From Paracoccaceae bacterium (GTDB lineage: Bacteria > Pseudomonadota > Alphaproteobacteria > Rhodobacterales > Rhodobacteraceae): a DNA stretch of 64,000 nt. The position numbers were made by a program, and so were the translations under genes. The DNA lies in assembly GCA_021775315.1 (NCBI GenBank), contig JAJFIC010000064.1:208326-272325 (forward strand). The letters run 5' to 3'. Of this stretch, positions 26,578 to 36,338 are shown one piece after another (positions within the stretch are counted from its first letter, which is position 1; each line of letters starts with the position of its first letter). Below the pieces are notes generated by a model. It searched no databases. It was not told the DNA's origin and saw only the letters and a list, made by a program, of their open reading frames with translations.

Positions 26578-28032
26578 TCAACCGTGCAGGGCCGCAACGG
26601 TTTTGAGGGTCGAGAAGCCGTAAAGTGCTTCAAAGCCTTTTTCGCGACCATGGCCGGATTTGCCGATGCCACCGAAAGGCAGTTCAACACCGCCGCCCGC
26701 GCCGTAATTGTTGATGAACACTTGACCCGCGCGGATCGCTTTGGCTGCACGCATCTGGCGCCCGCCGCTGTTGGTCCAGACCGAGGCGACGAGGCCGAAA
26801 TCGGTGGAATTGGCGATACTGATGGCCTGTTCTTCGTCGTCAAACGGAATGACCACCTGCACCGGGCCAAAGATTTCGTCACGCGCCAAACTGTGATCGG
26901 GGCTGACGCCTGCCAACAGCGTCGGGGCAAGGTAATGGCCTGCACCCGGCGCATTATCAGCGACGCGGCCCTGCGCTGCCGTTTCCAGATCAGCGCCTTG
27001 GGCAAGGAATGCGTTTACGATATTTTTTTGCGCGCCGGAAATCAGCGGCCCGACGTCAAGGTCATCAATGGCAGGTCCGACGCGCAGGGCGCGGTAGCGC
27101 TCAGACAGCCGGTCAAGCAACTGATCATGGATATTGCGATGCACCAGCAAACGCGACGAGGCCGAGCAGGTCTGGCCCGCGTTCTGAATACCGGCGTTCA
27201 CCAGAAACGGCAGGGCCGCATCAAGATCAGCGTCGTCAAACACCAGTTGCGGGGATTTTCCGCCCAGTTCCAGCGTCACCGGCACCACGTTTTTAGCGGC
27301 GGCGGCCTGGATTAACTGCCCGACGGGCACCGAGCCGGTAAAGCTGATGTGATGGATGCCGGGATGTTCAGACAGGGCGGCGCCTGCCTCTTCGCCAAGG
27401 CCGGGCACGACGTTGATGACACCTTTGGGAAAACCGGCCTCGTCGGCGATTGCGGCGAATGCAAGGGCGGTCAGGCACGCCTCTTCCGCGGGTTTCAGCA
27501 CGCAGGTATTGCCCATCGCCAAAGCCGCCCCGACAGAGCGGCCAATGATCTGCATCGGATAATTCCACGGCACGATATGGCCGGTAACGCCGTGCGGCTC
27601 GCGCAGCGTGTAAACGGTATAGCCGTCAAGATAAGGGATGGTTTCGCCGTGGATCTTGTCAGCCGCCCCGCCATAAAATTCAAGGTATCGGGCAAGGGCC
27701 ACCGCGTCGGCGCGGGCTTGTTTCAGCGGCTTTCCGACATCTGCGGCCTCGATCTCGGCCAGGGCATCAACATGTGTCAGCACAAGTCGGCCCATATGTG
27801 CCAGCAACCGGCCCCGTTCAAAGGCCGGCAAGCGCGCCCAATCTGAATTGCGCGCAGCGCTGGCTGCATGCACTGCGGCATCGACGTCAGCGGCGCGGCC
27901 GCGTGCGATGCGACCGATTTCCAGACCGGTTGAGGGGTCTTCAATTGGCAGAGTGTCACCATTCAGCGCGGCTTGCCACTGACCGTCGATAAAACATTTG
28001 TCGGTGGGATACCAAAGGGCAGATAGGGTCAT
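26578..28032 (-). CDS. Aldehyde dehydrogenase family protein
   Basis: 484 aa NAD(P)-dependent aldehyde dehydrogenase. The catalytic glutamate is in VTLELGGKSPQLVF, the nucleophilic cysteine in NAGQTCSASSRLLVH and the cofactor region in GHIVPWNYPMQI. The C-terminal GGIGKSGHGREKG is also standard. It is probably a betaine-, amino- or succinate-semialdehyde-type enzyme, but the substrate cannot be fixed. It is encoded downstream of a peptide-type ABC importer on the same strand, with an 86-bp gap. Confidence 0.94.
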   Translation of the reverse strand: MTLSALWYPTDKCFIDGQWQAALNGDTLPIEDPSTGLEIGRIARGRAADVDAAVHAASAARNSDWARLPAFERGRLLAHMGRLVLTHVDALAEIEAADVGKPLKQARADAVALARYLEFYGGAADKIHGETIPYLDGYTVYTLREPHGVTGHIVPWNYPMQIIGRSVGAALAMGNTCVLKPAEEACLTALAFAAIADEAGFPKGVINVVPGLGEEAGAALSEHPGIHHISFTGSVPVGQLIQAAAAKNVVPVTLELGGKSPQLVFDDADLDAALPFLVNAGIQNAGQTCSASSRLLVHRNIHDQLLDRLSERYRALRVGPAIDDLDVGPLISGAQKNIVNAFLAQGADLETAAQGRVADNAPGAGHYLAPTLLAGVSPDHSLARDEIFGPVQVVIPFDDEEQAISIANSTDFGLVASVWTNSGGRQMRAAKAIRAGQVFINNYGAGGGVELPFGGIGKSGHGREKGFEALYGFSTLKTVAALHG

Positions 28033-28118
28033 GACAGCGGCCTTTCCGGAATAGTTGTTGGCAATGCTAATCGCAGCTTAAGGGGAACTCCAGCGCCAAG
28101 GTGGCCGCGTAGGTCAGA

Positions 28119-29714
28119 TCAAGTTAGCGCGGCCCCACCCACCCCTTCGGGCAAGCGCGGTGTCGCGGCGATCAGTTCGCGGGTATAGGCGTGCTGCGGG
28201 TTTTCAAACACGTCGTTTGTTGGCCCGCTTTCAACGATCTCGCCCGATTTCATCACCAGTACGCGGTCGGTTATGGCGCGCACCACGGACAGATCGTGGC
28301 TGATGAACAGATAGCTGAGGTTCAGTTTGTCGGACAATTCCGCCAGCAGATCCAGAATTTGCGCCCGGATCGACACGTCTAGGGCCGAGACCGCCTCGTC
28401 CAGTACGATCAGTTCGGGGCGCAGGATCAGGGCGCGGGCTATGGCAATTCGTTGACGCTGGCCGCCGGAAAATTCATGTATGTATTTGCGCTTATCCGAC
28501 GATTGCATGCCGACGCTTTCCAATGCCTCGTCGACCCGCGCCTGACTGTCAGTTGGCGGGGTTTGCATCAAATGAAACGGTTCCGCCACCAGACGTTCCA
28601 CCCGCCAGCGCGGATTGAAGCTGCCGTAGGGATCCTGAAACACCACTTGTACACCGGCGCGCAAAGCGTTGGGCATTGCCGGGCTAACCGGTTCGCCAAA
28701 CAGACGGATTTCACCGCTTTGCAGCGGTTCTAACCCAAGGATCGCACGCGTCAGGGTGGATTTTCCACAACCGCTTTCGCCAACCAGCCCAAGGTTTTCG
28801 CCGCGATTTAACGTGAAACTGACGTCACTGACGGCCCTGAATGGTGGTGGTCGCGCAAACAAGCCGGTGCGCGCCAACACGTAATGACGCACGGCGTTTT
28901 TCACCTCAAGAATAGGAATATCTTCGGTCTGGGGCGTTCGGTCGGGCACATGGCCCGACGCTTTCAGCAGCTGTTTGGTATAGGGATGCTGCATATTGCG
29001 GAAAATATCATCGGTGCGGCCCGCTTCGACAATTTCGCCGTGCTGCATGACGGCCACATGATCAGCAATGCCCGACACGACCGCCAGATCATGGGTGATT
29101 AGCATCAGGGCCATGTCCTCTTCAGCCACCAAAGACCTGAGCAGATCAAGGATCTGCGCCTGCGTCGTTACATCCAGAGCGGTAGTCGGTTCATCCGCGA
29201 TCAGCAGTTTGGGCCTGAGCGCGATTGCCAGTGCAATGACCACGCGCTGGCGCTGACCACCGGATAATTCATGCGGGTAGCGATCCAGCGGAAACCGGTC
29301 GGCGGGCAGGCCCACGCGGTTAAGTTTTTCCCGCGCGATTTTCAGCGCCTCGGATTTGCTGGCCTGACCATGGATCACCAGCGTTTCGGCGACTTGCTGG
29401 CCAATGGTCTGCACCGGGTTCAGCGCCGTCATTGGTTCCTGAAAAATCATGCCAATATCATTGCCACGAATGCCGCACATCACGGCCTCGGGCGTGTTCA
29501 GCAAATCAACCGAACCACCTAGCATGGCCGTTCCGCCGATTTCAGCACCACCGGGCAACAGGCCCATCATCGCCAGTGCCGTCATTGACTTGCCCGAGCC
29601 ACTTTCACCGACCACGCCGAACACCTGGGACGGTTGCATGTCAAAGGACAGGTTTTTCAGGATCGGTGTGTCATGGATCGACACTGTCAGGTTCTTGACG
29701 GATAGCAGGCTCAT
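28119..29714 (-). CDS. Peptide-type ABC transporter ATPase, fused DppD-DppF
   Basis: 531 aa with two complete ATPase domains in one chain. Domain 1: Walker A GESGSGKSMTA, signature LSGGQRQRVVIALA, Walker B LLIADEPTTALD. Domain 2: GESGCGKSTLTRA, FSGGQRQRIAIARA, LIVLDEAVSALD. It energises uptake of a peptide or opine-like solute. The start overlaps the permease stop by four bases. The binding protein is encoded apart, at 33320-34804. Confidence 0.95.
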   Translation of the reverse strand: MSLLSVKNLTVSIHDTPILKNLSFDMQPSQVFGVVGESGSGKSMTALAMMGLLPGGAEIGGTAMLGGSVDLLNTPEAVMCGIRGNDIGMIFQEPMTALNPVQTIGQQVAETLVIHGQASKSEALKIAREKLNRVGLPADRFPLDRYPHELSGGQRQRVVIALAIALRPKLLIADEPTTALDVTTQAQILDLLRSLVAEEDMALMLITHDLAVVSGIADHVAVMQHGEIVEAGRTDDIFRNMQHPYTKQLLKASGHVPDRTPQTEDIPILEVKNAVRHYVLARTGLFARPPPFRAVSDVSFTLNRGENLGLVGESGCGKSTLTRAILGLEPLQSGEIRLFGEPVSPAMPNALRAGVQVVFQDPYGSFNPRWRVERLVAEPFHLMQTPPTDSQARVDEALESVGMQSSDKRKYIHEFSGGQRQRIAIARALILRPELIVLDEAVSALDVSIRAQILDLLAELSDKLNLSYLFISHDLSVVRAITDRVLVMKSGEIVESGPTNDVFENPQHAYTRELIAATPRLPEGVGGAALT

Positions 29715-30532
29715 TGTCTGGACCTGCGGATTTTAGGGTCCAGAATATCACGCAAACCGTCGCCCATCAGGTTCAGGCCCAGCACAGTCAGAACAATGGC
29801 AAAGCCGGGAAACAACGCCAGATGCGGTGCAAAGGAAATCATCGTCTGACTGTCCGCCAGCATCCGGCCCCAACTTGGTGTCGGCGGCTGCGCGCCAAGG
29901 CCGACATAGCTAAGGGCTGCTTCGGCCAGAATGCCAAGGCTGAACTGAATGGTGCCCTGAACGATCAGCAGGTTGGCAATGTTTGGCAGGATATGTTCCA
30001 CCGAAATTCTGAGCGCATTCTTGCCCGCAACCCGTGCCGACAGGATGTAATCCAGCGTCCAGATCGACAACGCCCCGCCGCGAGAAATCCGGGCAAACAC
30101 CGGGATGTTGAAAATACCGATGGCAATGATGGCATTCAGGGCCGAAGGGCCGAACACCGCCGTTATCAGGATCGCAATGACCAGTGAGGGAAAGGCAAAC
30201 ACCAGATCGTTGCCGCGCATGATGACTTCGTCCAGCCACGAGCCGTGATTGGCCGCCGCCCACAGGCCCAGCGGAACCCCAAGGCCGATGCCGATACCGA
30301 CGGCAACGATGGCAACCGCGATTGATGTGCGCGCGCCGACCATGATCATCGAAAAGATATCGCGGCCAAAATGGTCGCTGCCAAACCAGAACTCGGCATT
30401 TGGTGTCTTTAGCTTGGCCGGAATGTTCAGCACTTCGACGTCGTAAGGCGTCCATAAGAACGAAATCAGTGCCGCGAACAGGAATATCGCAAACAAAGCC
30501 GCGCCAAAAACCAGGGTACGAGGCCACTTCAT
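29711..30532 (-). CDS. Peptide-type ABC transporter permease (DppC-like)
   Basis: 273 aa with about six transmembrane helices; residues 42-56 (LKTPNAEFWFGSDHF, continuing GRDIF) are the DppC-type N-terminal signature. The EAA loop is around SARVAGKNALRISVEHILPN. It is coupled to both neighbours by four-base overlaps. Confidence 0.95.
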   Translation of the reverse strand: MKWPRTLVFGAALFAIFLFAALISFLWTPYDVEVLNIPAKLKTPNAEFWFGSDHFGRDIFSMIMVGARTSIAVAIVAVGIGIGLGVPLGLWAAANHGSWLDEVIMRGNDLVFAFPSLVIAILITAVFGPSALNAIIAIGIFNIPVFARISRGGALSIWTLDYILSARVAGKNALRISVEHILPNIANLLIVQGTIQFSLGILAEAALSYVGLGAQPPTPSWGRMLADSQTMISFAPHLALFPGFAIVLTVLGLNLMGDGLRDILDPKIRRSRQ

Positions 30533-31476
30533 GCGCGTCTCCGCAAACGGGGATCAACGGCGGCATAGGCGATATCGACCAGAAATGTGACCGTGATGAC
30601 GGCAAACACCAACAACATGACAACGCTTTCCACCACGACCAGATCGCGTTGGGTGATGCCTTGAAAGATCAGGCGGCCAAGGCCCGGCAAGAAGAAAATG
30701 TTTTCGATAATGATCGCGCCTGCCAGCAGGAACGAAAACTGCATGCCGATGATGGTCAACACGGGGATCATTGCATTTCTAAGCGCATGGCGGGTGATCG
30801 ACTGGCGCCGGGTCAGACCCTTGGCGCGCGCTGTGCGGATGTAATCTTGATCAAGGGTGTCCAGAACGCTTGAGCGCATGATCCGCGCCAGAATACTGGC
30901 CTGCGGCAAGGCCAGCGCAATTGCAGGCAGCGTCAGGGATTTCAGCGACGGCCAGAAACCGTTTTCCCAACCCGGAAACCCGCCCGCCGAAAACCATCTG
31001 AGATTGATCGCAAACACCACCACCAAAAGCATCGCGAACCAGAAATTCGGGATCGCAATGCCCAGCTGTGTCGTCGCCATAATGCCCATGTCGGCCGGTT
31101 TTCCGCGTCTGGCTGCCGCGATCAAACCAACTGGAAAAGCAATCAGCGTTGACAGGATCAGCGCAAACATCGCCAACGGCAGGCTGATCCAGATCCGCGC
31201 CAAAACCAGCTCGGTCACCGGGACGCGGTAGGTGTATGAGGTGCCGAAATCCCCGGTCAGCATGCCAGTGATCCAATTGAAATACCGCGCAAAGATCGAC
31301 CCCTCAAGGCCAAGCTGTTCGCGCAACGCGGCGATTGTATCCTCTTGGGCGTTCATCCCCAGCATGAACGCTGCCGGGTCGCCGGGGATCACCTCAATCA
31401 CCGCGAAAATAACCACCGAGGCGGCTAACAGGCTAAGCGAAAGCGAGATCAGGCGAGTGGCGGCAAATCTGAGCAT
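30529..31476 (-). CDS. Peptide-type ABC transporter permease (DppB-like)
   Basis: 315 aa counted from ATG 31476 (MLRFAATRLISLSLSLL), preferred to a TTG ten codons upstream. It has the DppB-type start with one helix, then GDPAAFMLGMNA, a GDFGTSY motif and the EAA loop YIRTARAKGLTRRQSITRHA. It partners the DppC-like permease and overlaps it by four bases. Confidence 0.94.
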   Translation of the reverse strand: MLRFAATRLISLSLSLLAASVVIFAVIEVIPGDPAAFMLGMNAQEDTIAALREQLGLEGSIFARYFNWITGMLTGDFGTSYTYRVPVTELVLARIWISLPLAMFALILSTLIAFPVGLIAAARRGKPADMGIMATTQLGIAIPNFWFAMLLVVVFAINLRWFSAGGFPGWENGFWPSLKSLTLPAIALALPQASILARIMRSSVLDTLDQDYIRTARAKGLTRRQSITRHALRNAMIPVLTIIGMQFSFLLAGAIIIENIFFLPGLGRLIFQGITQRDLVVVESVVMLLVFAVITVTFLVDIAYAAVDPRLRRRA

Positions 31477-31617
31477 GCCCCGGATGCTAGTGCCGCTGGC
31501 AGCCAAGGTCTAGCGGAAAGGTTGCCTCATTTTCAGGGTGTGAATCGCGTCAAAAATCCATAATACTTTTGTTCAACTGCGCCTTTATTCGCGGTGTAGC
31601 TTAGCAAAGGCAAAGAC

Positions 31618-32775
31618 ATGAAATTTGACGCAATCGTCATCGGTGGCGGGATCATCGGCTGCACCCATGCGTGGTATCTGGCCCAACGCGGGCTGGCCGT
31701 CGCTGTGGTCGAACAGGCCGGATTGGCCAGTGGAACATCGGCGCGCAATTTCAGTTGGGTGAACGCCAGCACGAAAACCTCGAACGCGGCGTATCATAAC
31801 CTGAACGCCATGGGGGTACGCCTGTACGCCGAATTGGCGGCAGAACTTGGCGAAGAAATCATTGGCCTTAATCCCGCCGGGGCGTTGGGTGTGGTTTCAC
31901 CGACTGACCCTGAACTTTACGCGGGCGCGCAGAAACAGGCGCAGCAATTGACAGCACTTGGCTATCCGAACCAATGGCTTTCGAATGACGCTTTGCGCAA
32001 AGCTGAACCGAATGTGGTTTTCCCTGACGGGGCCGAGGCCTTGTTCACCCCGTCAGACAAATTCCTGAACGCACCCCGATTTACCGCCTTGATGGGTGAT
32101 AAAATCCGCGCCCTTGGTGGGCAGATTTTTGAAAACTGCGAAGCGCTGGAAATGCTGGCCGATGACAATGGCGTGGTTGAGGGGTTGCGCACAAATCTTG
32201 GCGAAATGACGGCCCCGCGCATCATTGTCGCCACTGGGCCGGATACGCCTGAGGTCTTGTCGGCATTGACCGGTTATGACGGCTTTTCACGGTTTCCGAT
32301 TGGCAAAGTGCCCGGTCTGCTGGTGACCACCCCGCCCGTGCCCGACGGTCTGGTGCGGCATTTGGTTCATACCGATCTGGGCGGCGAGTTTCATTTCTTT
32401 CCCGATTTCAACGGCGGCTTGCGGATCGCCTCGGACGATGCGGACGGGCATGTGATCGAAGACCGCACGCCTGATCATCTTAGGCAGTTGGCGCGTGGAT
32501 TGCTGGGTCGGATGCAGGATTATGTCCCTTCGTTCGCGGGCGAGGCTTGTTTGGATCAATGCAGCTTGGCGATCGGTGTGCGGGCCTATCCCGAAGACGG
32601 CCACAGCATTGCGGGCGCGATGCCGGGGGCCGAGGGTCTGTATGTTATCGCGACCCATAGCGGCGTCACGCTTGCGCCCGCTTTGGGCAGTCTGATGGCG
32701 ACACTTGTGGTGGATGGTGAGGTGCCCAAGGCTTTGGCGCCATTTGGTCTGGAGCGCCTCAGCGGTTTTGGCTGA
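31618..32775 (+). CDS. FAD-dependent D-amino-acid oxidoreductase (DadA/DAO type)
   Basis: 385 aa with the N-terminal dinucleotide motif VIGGGIIGCTHAWYLAQRG (residues 7-25) and the C-terminal FAD segment GAEGLYVIATHSGVTLAPAL. It matches glycine oxidase, D-amino-acid dehydrogenase and opine oxidase-like proteins. It is divergent from the DppB-like permease. Its insertion between the permease genes and the binding-protein gene suggests it oxidises the imported compound. Confidence 0.9.
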   Translation: MKFDAIVIGGGIIGCTHAWYLAQRGLAVAVVEQAGLASGTSARNFSWVNASTKTSNAAYHNLNAMGVRLYAELAAELGEEIIGLNPAGALGVVSPTDPELYAGAQKQAQQLTALGYPNQWLSNDALRKAEPNVVFPDGAEALFTPSDKFLNAPRFTALMGDKIRALGGQIFENCEALEMLADDNGVVEGLRTNLGEMTAPRIIVATGPDTPEVLSALTGYDGFSRFPIGKVPGLLVTTPPVPDGLVRHLVHTDLGGEFHFFPDFNGGLRIASDDADGHVIEDRTPDHLRQLARGLLGRMQDYVPSFAGEACLDQCSLAIGVRAYPEDGHSIAGAMPGAEGLYVIATHSGVTLAPALGSLMATLVVDGEVPKALAPFGLERLSGFG

Positions 32776-32887
32776 GGTTTTTCACGACCGCACTCTGCCC
32801 TTACTGAGCCGCAATTTCGGAATTGCTTTATAAGACACATTGTTATATTTGAATGTTTCGACCCACGCACCGCAAAAGGTGCCGAAC

Positions 32888-33241
32888 ATGAAGGAGTATG
32901 CTTTGTCTTTTGAATTCGAGGGAAGCACAATCGAAACCAACGAAAAGGGCCATCTGGTCAATCTTTCCGATTGGAACGAGGAAATCGGCAAAGCGTTGGC
33001 AGCAGCCGAGGATATCACCCTGACAGATCGCCATTGGGATGTGTTAAACTACCTGCGCGAGGAATATCTGGACCATCAGGAAAACCAGCCAAACACCCGC
33101 GCCATCATCAAAGCGATGAACGCTGAATGGGGTGAAAAGCTGTCTCAAAAGGATCTGTATGCCTTGTTTCCGGGCGATCCTTCCAAACAAGGCAGTAAAA
33201 TCGCCGGGCTGCCAGAAAGCCGTCGCAAGGGTGGATATTGA
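32888..33241 (+). CDS. DsrC/TusE-like sulfur-relay family protein lacking cysteine
   Basis: 117 aa counted from ATG 32888 (MKEYALSFEFEGSTIETNEK). The fold signatures of TusE/DsrC are clear: GHLVNLSDWNEEIGKALA, LTDRHWDVLNYLREEYLDH and the C-terminal LYALFPGDPSKQGSKIAGLP. The two arm positions that carry cysteine in DsrC are a serine (QGSK) and a glycine near the last residues (KGGY), and the whole protein has no cysteine. Persulfide relay is therefore impossible by the known mechanism, and a regulatory or scaffolding role is likely. A terminator follows directly. Confidence 0.88.
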   Translation: MKEYALSFEFEGSTIETNEKGHLVNLSDWNEEIGKALAAAEDITLTDRHWDVLNYLREEYLDHQENQPNTRAIIKAMNAEWGEKLSQKDLYALFPGDPSKQGSKIAGLPESRRKGGY

Positions 33242-33265
33242 TCCCAAACCGACTGTTCTAAAATG

Positions 33266-33295
33266 AAATCCCCCGGACGTGCCGGGGGATTTTTT
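33266..33295 (+). terminator. Rho-independent terminator after the DsrC/TusE-like gene
   Basis: Perfect 10-bp stem AATCCCCCGG / CCGGGGGATT (33267-33276 and 33282-33291) with loop ACGTG and a run of Ts through 33295. It lies 25 bases past the stop and also before the convergent end of the binding-protein gene. Confidence 0.9.
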
Positions 33296-33319
33296 CGTTT
33301 TGCAGCTTTGGGCCGGGGC

Positions 33320-34804
33320 TTAGTCGCTCCAGCTTACGCCGGTCAGATCGGTGGCTTGTGTGGGGGAATTTTCCCACATGCCTTTGATCTTGGAATTGAT
33401 AACGCTCGTGCGCGCCAGCTGGAACAGATAGCCGTTGACGTAATCGTTTGAGATGATCGTCTGGGCCTCTTTCAACATGGCCGAACGTTTGGCGGGATTG
33501 GATTCCGCATTCAGATCCGTCATCAGCTTTTGAAATGCCGGATTGTCGTACTGAAAGTAATATTCAGGCCGCGCGTAAATGCCGATATCCATAGGCTCGG
33601 TGTGGCTGACGATGGTCAGGCCGTAATCTTTGCCTTTGAACACCTGCTCAAGCCATTGCGCCCATTCCAGATTGCTGATTTCTGCGTCAATCCCAACCGC
33701 ACGCAACTGGGCCGCGATGATTTCACCGCCGCGACGTGCATAAGATGGTGGTGGCAGTTTCAGCGTTGTTTTAAAGCCATCCGGATACCCGGCTTCGGCC
33801 AGCAACTTTTTCGCCAATTCCGGGTCGTAGTTGGAATTGCCGGTCAGATCGACGTAATCCGGATGATGCGGTGCGAAATGGGTGCCGATCGGCTTGCCAT
33901 ACCCAAACATTGCACCGTCAATGATTTCCTGACGGTTGATCGCATGGGCCAGCGCCTCTCGCACTTTCAGTTTGCTGAAATGCTCGTCCTTGTTGTTGGT
34001 CGACAGGATCGTTTCACCTTCTGTATTGCCACCGACCACTGTGAACCGTGGATCAGCGTCAAACTGTGGCAGCGTTTCGGGTGACGGATAGCCCGGGAAA
34101 GCATCCAGATCGCCGGCCATCATTGCCGCAAAGGCCGCTGTCGGGTCCGAGATGAACTTGAACGTCGCTTTGTCCAGCGCAACCGCGTTGCCCCAATAAT
34201 TCGGGTTCTTTGTGATGGTGATGCTGTCGCCTTTTACCCATTCTGAAAACACAAACGGGCCGGTGCCGACAGGATTGGTGGCGGCATTGGCAATGCTTTC
34301 AGGGGCCACGATAACCGCATCCCCCCAGGCCATATTGGTCACAAAACTACCGTTCGGGCCAGACAGGGTGATTTTCACCGTCAGCGGGTCAACAACGTCA
34401 ACGCTGGCGATACCAGCAAACAACGCCTTTTGGGCGTTTGTGCTGTCTTCCGCACGGGCGCGATCAAGGGAGAATTTCACGTCGTCAGCATTCATATCGC
34501 TGCCATCGTGGAATTTTACACCGGCATGCAGATGGAAGGTATAAACCATGCCATCATCGGAAATTTCCCAGCTTTCCGCCAATGCAGGCGCGATAGAGCC
34601 GTCAGCCTGATAGCGTGTGAGACCTTCAAAGACGTTGGCATAAACCACTTCGTCGATCGCAGCAGCGGCGCCACCGGTCGGGTCAAGGTTCGGCGGTTCA
34701 AGCTGCATGCCAATGGTTATATCGGTCTGAGCGGCATGTACCGACAAGACCGTGCCGAGCGCAATAGCACCGGACAGCATGGTTGTTCTAAGCCAATGTT
34801 GCAT
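33320..34804 (-). CDS. Peptide-type ABC transporter substrate-binding protein
   Basis: 494 aa SBP_bac_5 family protein with a signal peptide (MQHWLRTTMLSGAIALGTVL, cleavage near VHA-AQ). Family landmarks are QLEPPNLDPTGGAA near the mature N-terminus, GVKFHDGSDMNADDVKFSLD and VREALAHAINRQEI. It is probably the periplasmic receptor for the permease/ATPase genes at 28119-31476, from which it is separated by two plus-strand genes. An M20 peptidase gene lies just upstream on the same strand. Confidence 0.95.
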   Translation of the reverse strand: MQHWLRTTMLSGAIALGTVLSVHAAQTDITIGMQLEPPNLDPTGGAAAAIDEVVYANVFEGLTRYQADGSIAPALAESWEISDDGMVYTFHLHAGVKFHDGSDMNADDVKFSLDRARAEDSTNAQKALFAGIASVDVVDPLTVKITLSGPNGSFVTNMAWGDAVIVAPESIANAATNPVGTGPFVFSEWVKGDSITITKNPNYWGNAVALDKATFKFISDPTAAFAAMMAGDLDAFPGYPSPETLPQFDADPRFTVVGGNTEGETILSTNNKDEHFSKLKVREALAHAINRQEIIDGAMFGYGKPIGTHFAPHHPDYVDLTGNSNYDPELAKKLLAEAGYPDGFKTTLKLPPPSYARRGGEIIAAQLRAVGIDAEISNLEWAQWLEQVFKGKDYGLTIVSHTEPMDIGIYARPEYYFQYDNPAFQKLMTDLNAESNPAKRSAMLKEAQTIISNDYVNGYLFQLARTSVINSKIKGMWENSPTQATDLTGVSWSD

Positions 34805-34982
34805 GTTGTTCTCTCCTGTTGCGGGGCTGAGTCGCCGCCAATTCTGTTGTCAGCTTAGCGCGGGATACTGCGGAAGGCCAAGCCCAACTAATCGGGCAAA
34901 TGTGCTGGTCGTGACTTTGACCTGCATTCAGTGGTGCTGACCGCATGTCTGCGCGCCGCGCTCGATCAACGCGAAACATATG

Positions 34983-36266
34983 CTAACCCGCCAGCAATTC
35001 CCGCAGGCTCAGCGCCATAACCTTGGCGCTGTCGATCATGTCTTCAACCCCGATCCATTCGTCCGGTTGGTGGGCGAGGTCCAGAATTCCGGGCCCATAG
35101 GCGATACAGTTTTTCAGTCGCCCGATCCGGTCGATATGTTTTTGGTCATAGGTGCCCGGGGACACGACATACTCCGGGCCCTTGCCCAACACCGCTGAAA
35201 TCGCCCGGCTGACGGTTTGCACAACAGGGGCATCGCGTTCGGTCATGGTTGGAATGACCGTGTGCATATCGCGGATTTCATAGTCAAAATCGGGGCGGGT
35301 TGCTTTCATATGATCCAGCAAATCAATCATTTCGGCCCGCACTTCGGGCAGCTTTTCCTCGAGCAGGAACCGCCGGTCGATGACCATTTTGCAACGATCC
35401 GGCACACAGGCGCTGGGCAATCCGGTGTAATCTTCAGGCTGCACAGGTTCGCCGCCATGGATCGAATTGATGTTTAGCGTTGATTGTTTGGCGCCTTCAG
35501 GCACCACCGGCATATCGGTGCGTTTGGTCGCCAGAAGCGGAAACAACGTGGCCTCCATCTCTGCAATCACTGCCCCCATATGGCGCACGGCGCAATCGCC
35601 CAGAAACGGCATGGAGCCATGCGCAATCCGGCCTTTGGTTTCAATCTCGGCCCACCAGACGCCGCGATGACCAAGGCAGATGCGGTCTTTGTTCAAGGGT
35701 TCAGGAATGATCACATGCTGCACCCGGTCGGGGTTGAAGTAGCCCTTTTCGGCCAGATAAGCGACGCCGCCAAAGCCGCCGGATTCCTCGTCAGCCGTTC
35801 CGGAAATTTCAATCGCGCCTTTATAATCAGGGTGGGTGGCAATGAAGGCCTCGGCCGCGATGATCGACGCCGCAAGGCCGCCTTTCATGTCACAGGTGCC
35901 GCGCCCATAAATCTTGCCGTCGCTTAGTTCCGCGCCAAAAGGATCAAACGTCCAGCCATTGCCAACCTCAACCACATCGTGGTGGCTGTTGAAATGGACA
36001 CATTCGCCCGCGCCATTGCCCTCGTGGCGGGCAAGCACATTCCAGCGCGGATATTGGTCGCTGTCACCGGGCGTGCCGTGGGCGCGGATCATTTCCACTG
36101 AAAACCCCGATGATTTCAGCCGCGCACCGATATAGTCGCAGACCTCGCGATACATCGCACCCGGCGGATTAAGCGTCGGTATGCGGATCAGATCCTGCGT
36201 TAGCGCGATCAGATCATCCCGCCGCGTTTCAATTGCGTGGAACAGGTTTTCGTTTGCGTCTGTCAT
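34983..36266 (-). CDS. M20 family metallopeptidase (ArgE/DapE type)
   Basis: 427 aa zinc-dependent deacylase or dipeptidase. The metal-binding H and D are in HFNSHHDVVEVGNGW, the bridging D in GRGTCDMKGG, and the general-base glutamate in TADEESGGFGG. The length suits acetylornithine deacetylase/succinyl-diaminopimelate desuccinylase relatives. It is encoded upstream of the peptide-type binding protein on the same strand, so it probably hydrolyses the imported compound. A second, different M20 enzyme is at 45182-46339. Confidence 0.92.
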   Translation of the reverse strand: MTDANENLFHAIETRRDDLIALTQDLIRIPTLNPPGAMYREVCDYIGARLKSSGFSVEMIRAHGTPGDSDQYPRWNVLARHEGNGAGECVHFNSHHDVVEVGNGWTFDPFGAELSDGKIYGRGTCDMKGGLAASIIAAEAFIATHPDYKGAIEISGTADEESGGFGGVAYLAEKGYFNPDRVQHVIIPEPLNKDRICLGHRGVWWAEIETKGRIAHGSMPFLGDCAVRHMGAVIAEMEATLFPLLATKRTDMPVVPEGAKQSTLNINSIHGGEPVQPEDYTGLPSACVPDRCKMVIDRRFLLEEKLPEVRAEMIDLLDHMKATRPDFDYEIRDMHTVIPTMTERDAPVVQTVSRAISAVLGKGPEYVVSPGTYDQKHIDRIGRLKNCIAYGPGILDLAHQPDEWIGVEDMIDSAKVMALSLRELLAG

Positions 36267-36338
36267 GAAGGGCCCCCTATTGCGGCAAAGCTAAGCGTAA
36301 AACGGCGACAGGGGCAAGCCGTGCCCGTGGGTAAAATA

